Below the pieces are notes generated by a model. The model was not told the origin of the DNA, made no database searches, and was given only the letters and a program-made list of their open reading frames with translations. Below are positions 63,147-64,000 of a stretch of 64,000 nt of DNA, piece after piece. Positions within the stretch are counted from its first letter, which is position 1, and each line of letters begins with the position of its first letter. The DNA lies in the NCBI GenBank assembly GCA_963763325.1, contig CAVXOL010000023.1, positions 496,001 to 560,000 on the forward strand, in the 5' to 3' direction. This DNA comes from JBBECJ01 sp963763325. GTDB lineage: Bacteria > Chloroflexota > Chloroflexia > Thermomicrobiales > CFX8. Made by a program: the position numbers and the translations under genes.

Positions 63147-63680
63147 TCACGCCCCAAGCGCTCTGATCTGCCGCAAATGGTCACCCTCGTGCAGCGCCAT
63201 CAACATCATCCAACCCTTCGTCGACATCTCGCCGAATCGTTCGTGGGTCATCGTCTTCGTCAGATCGGAGTTGGCAGGAATTTCGCCGACGAACGCATCG
63301 AACGACTGATTCGTTTCGGCCAGCGTCGCGAGGGCCTCATCGCGGTCGAGTAGCTGGTCAAGGTTTCGACGTTCGCCGTCGGCTGCCGGCATGCCAAGCA
63401 GCGAGCGAACCGCGCCGGACATCGACAACTGCGAGTTGGCGATATGGGCGATTACCTGCCCTGCCGTCCAGCCCGCTTCACCATCCGCCGCCGGCTGAAC
63501 GGCAAAGGCCGAGTCTGGCAGCGACTCAAGCGTTGAGCCCATCATCCGGCGCACTGCACGAACAGCGCCCGTCATCTCATCCATCTCATACGCGGATCCT
63601 GCCTCACTCAAGGTGACTGAACGCTCACCAAACACCTTGCCGGCGATCTCCCGCATCTCTTCTCCGGATAGCCGTGTCAT
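63147..63680 (-). CDS. DinB-family protein
   Basis: 177 residues, a four-helix bundle. WTAGQVIAHIANSQLSMSGA and the last helix MLMALHEGDHLRQIRALG carry His residues that bind a metal in the DinB/YfiT fold. Members include thiol-dependent transferases for bacillithiol or mycothiol. ACAGGAGTTGGA precedes the ATG at 63680; the frame is open to 63716. Exact function unknown. Confidence 0.83.
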   Translation of the reverse strand: MTRLSGEEMREIAGKVFGERSVTLSEAGSAYEMDEMTGAVRAVRRMMGSTLESLPDSAFAVQPAADGEAGWTAGQVIAHIANSQLSMSGAVRSLLGMPAADGERRNLDQLLDRDEALATLAETNQSFDAFVGEIPANSDLTKTMTHERFGEMSTKGWMMLMALHEGDHLRQIRALGA

Positions 63681-63820
63681 TCCAACTCCTGTCCCATGTC
63701 GATCAATTCCGACCACGCGGCCGTCCCGCGAATACTACGGTACTCGGGCAGAGTCCGAACTTCACTGGTAGCATGTGCGCCACGCGGCGAGGGATAGTCA
63801 ATTAGAGAAAGTGGAGTGAG

Positions 63821-64000
63821 ATGGGAGCAACCCGAGCGATTCAGGTTGGGATGCCGGTCGAGCAGCTCGAGACGCCGGTCCTGACGGTCGATATCGATGC
63901 CATGCAACGCAACCTTGACAAGATGATGGGGATTCTGGCCGGCTCCAACGTCCGGCTCCGGCCTCACCTGAAGACGGCAAAATCACCGGCACTGGCGCAT
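63821..64000 (+). CDS. D-threonine-aldolase-like PLP enzyme, 3' end outside window
   Basis: The frame from ATG 63821 (GTGGAG seven bases upstream) is open to the window end, 60 codons. LETPVLTVDIDAMQRNLDKM is the start of the alanine-racemase-like barrel, and LRPHLKTAKSPALA holds the Lys that binds pyridoxal phosphate, in the HxKT context of D-threonine aldolase and D-serine dehydratase. It would act on a D-beta-hydroxy amino acid. The rest lies beyond the window. Confidence 0.8.
   Translation, partial: MGATRAIQVGMPVEQLETPVLTVDIDAMQRNLDKMMGILAGSNVRLRPHLKTAKSPALAH

Noticed and set aside
1..64000. CRISPR array, insertion sequence, prophage or rRNA operon
   Set aside because: No regularly spaced repeats, transposase or integrase text, phage structural genes or rRNA-like sequence were noticed on either strand.

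Overview
The window is a 64 kb stretch of a GC-rich bacterial chromosome. Near its left end lies the conserved block rpmH-rnpA-yidD-yidC-jag. The small winged-helix regulator that opens with a WLFLTN motif, the LGFP-like secreted proteins, the PadR/ABC/FtsX operon, the CtaA-type heme A synthase and the many amine/amide-degrading genes fit a Chloroflexota bacterium of the Thermomicrobia type. That placement is an inference from gene content, not a database match. Both ends cut through genes: a CHASE3 hybrid histidine kinase on the left and a D-threonine-aldolase-like PLP enzyme on the right.

Layout. 1-3.0 kb: hybrid kinase, response regulator and the tail of a dead mgtC gene. 3.0-7.5 kb: a TrmH RNA methyltransferase, a Uma2 nuclease, then the ribosomal protein L34 / RNase P / membrane insertase / Jag block behind a near-consensus promoter. 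7.5-13.9 kb: a PfkB kinase, small membrane proteins, a ThDP enzyme, a DMT transporter, and an MFS transporter whose leader looks like a translational attenuator. 14-20.5 kb: two solute-binding proteins (one frameshifted), an acetamidase/formamidase and a FAD amine oxidase. 20.5-25 kb: a sigma-like factor, a DUF5666 lipoprotein, a PASTA Ser/Thr kinase, a frameshifted DUF309 gene and a zinc-ribbon protein. 25-28.9 kb: methyltransferase, flavoprotein, SRPBCC cyclase and ketosynthase, which look like a small polyketide or lipid pathway. 29-40 kb: a PAS-GGDEF protein, a ureohydrolase resembling guanidine hydrolases, two secreted LGFP-like proteins (one an L,D-transpeptidase) and an OmpR-type two-component system. 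40-41.6 kb: a gene-poor, decayed patch. 41.6-57 kb: DUF2243 protein, permease, EutBC ethanolamine ammonia-lyase, DUF6483, an S9 peptidase, a frameshifted allantoicase, two amidohydrolases with a HAD phosphatase and a P-loop kinase, and a VapBC-like pair. 57-64 kb: PadR-ABC-FtsX operon, CtaA, a cupin and a DinB protein.

How the genes fit together. The accessory part is rich in enzymes that release nitrogen from small organic compounds: amide hydrolase, amine oxidase, guanidinase-like ureohydrolase, ethanolamine ammonia-lyase, allantoicase and amidohydrolases. This suggests scavenging of organic nitrogen, although no complete pathway is present. Five otherwise well-conserved genes each carry one single-base frameshift, so either recent decay or sequencing error must be considered.

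The most interesting regulatory find is the leader of the MFS gene at 12513-12703. It holds a 29-codon upstream reading frame with its own Shine-Dalgarno sequence, a perfect 11-bp hairpin on that frame's stop codon, and a last hairpin that hides the Shine-Dalgarno of the transporter. An alternative pairing between the two hairpins can be drawn. No tRNA, rRNA, CRISPR array or insertion sequence was recognised.
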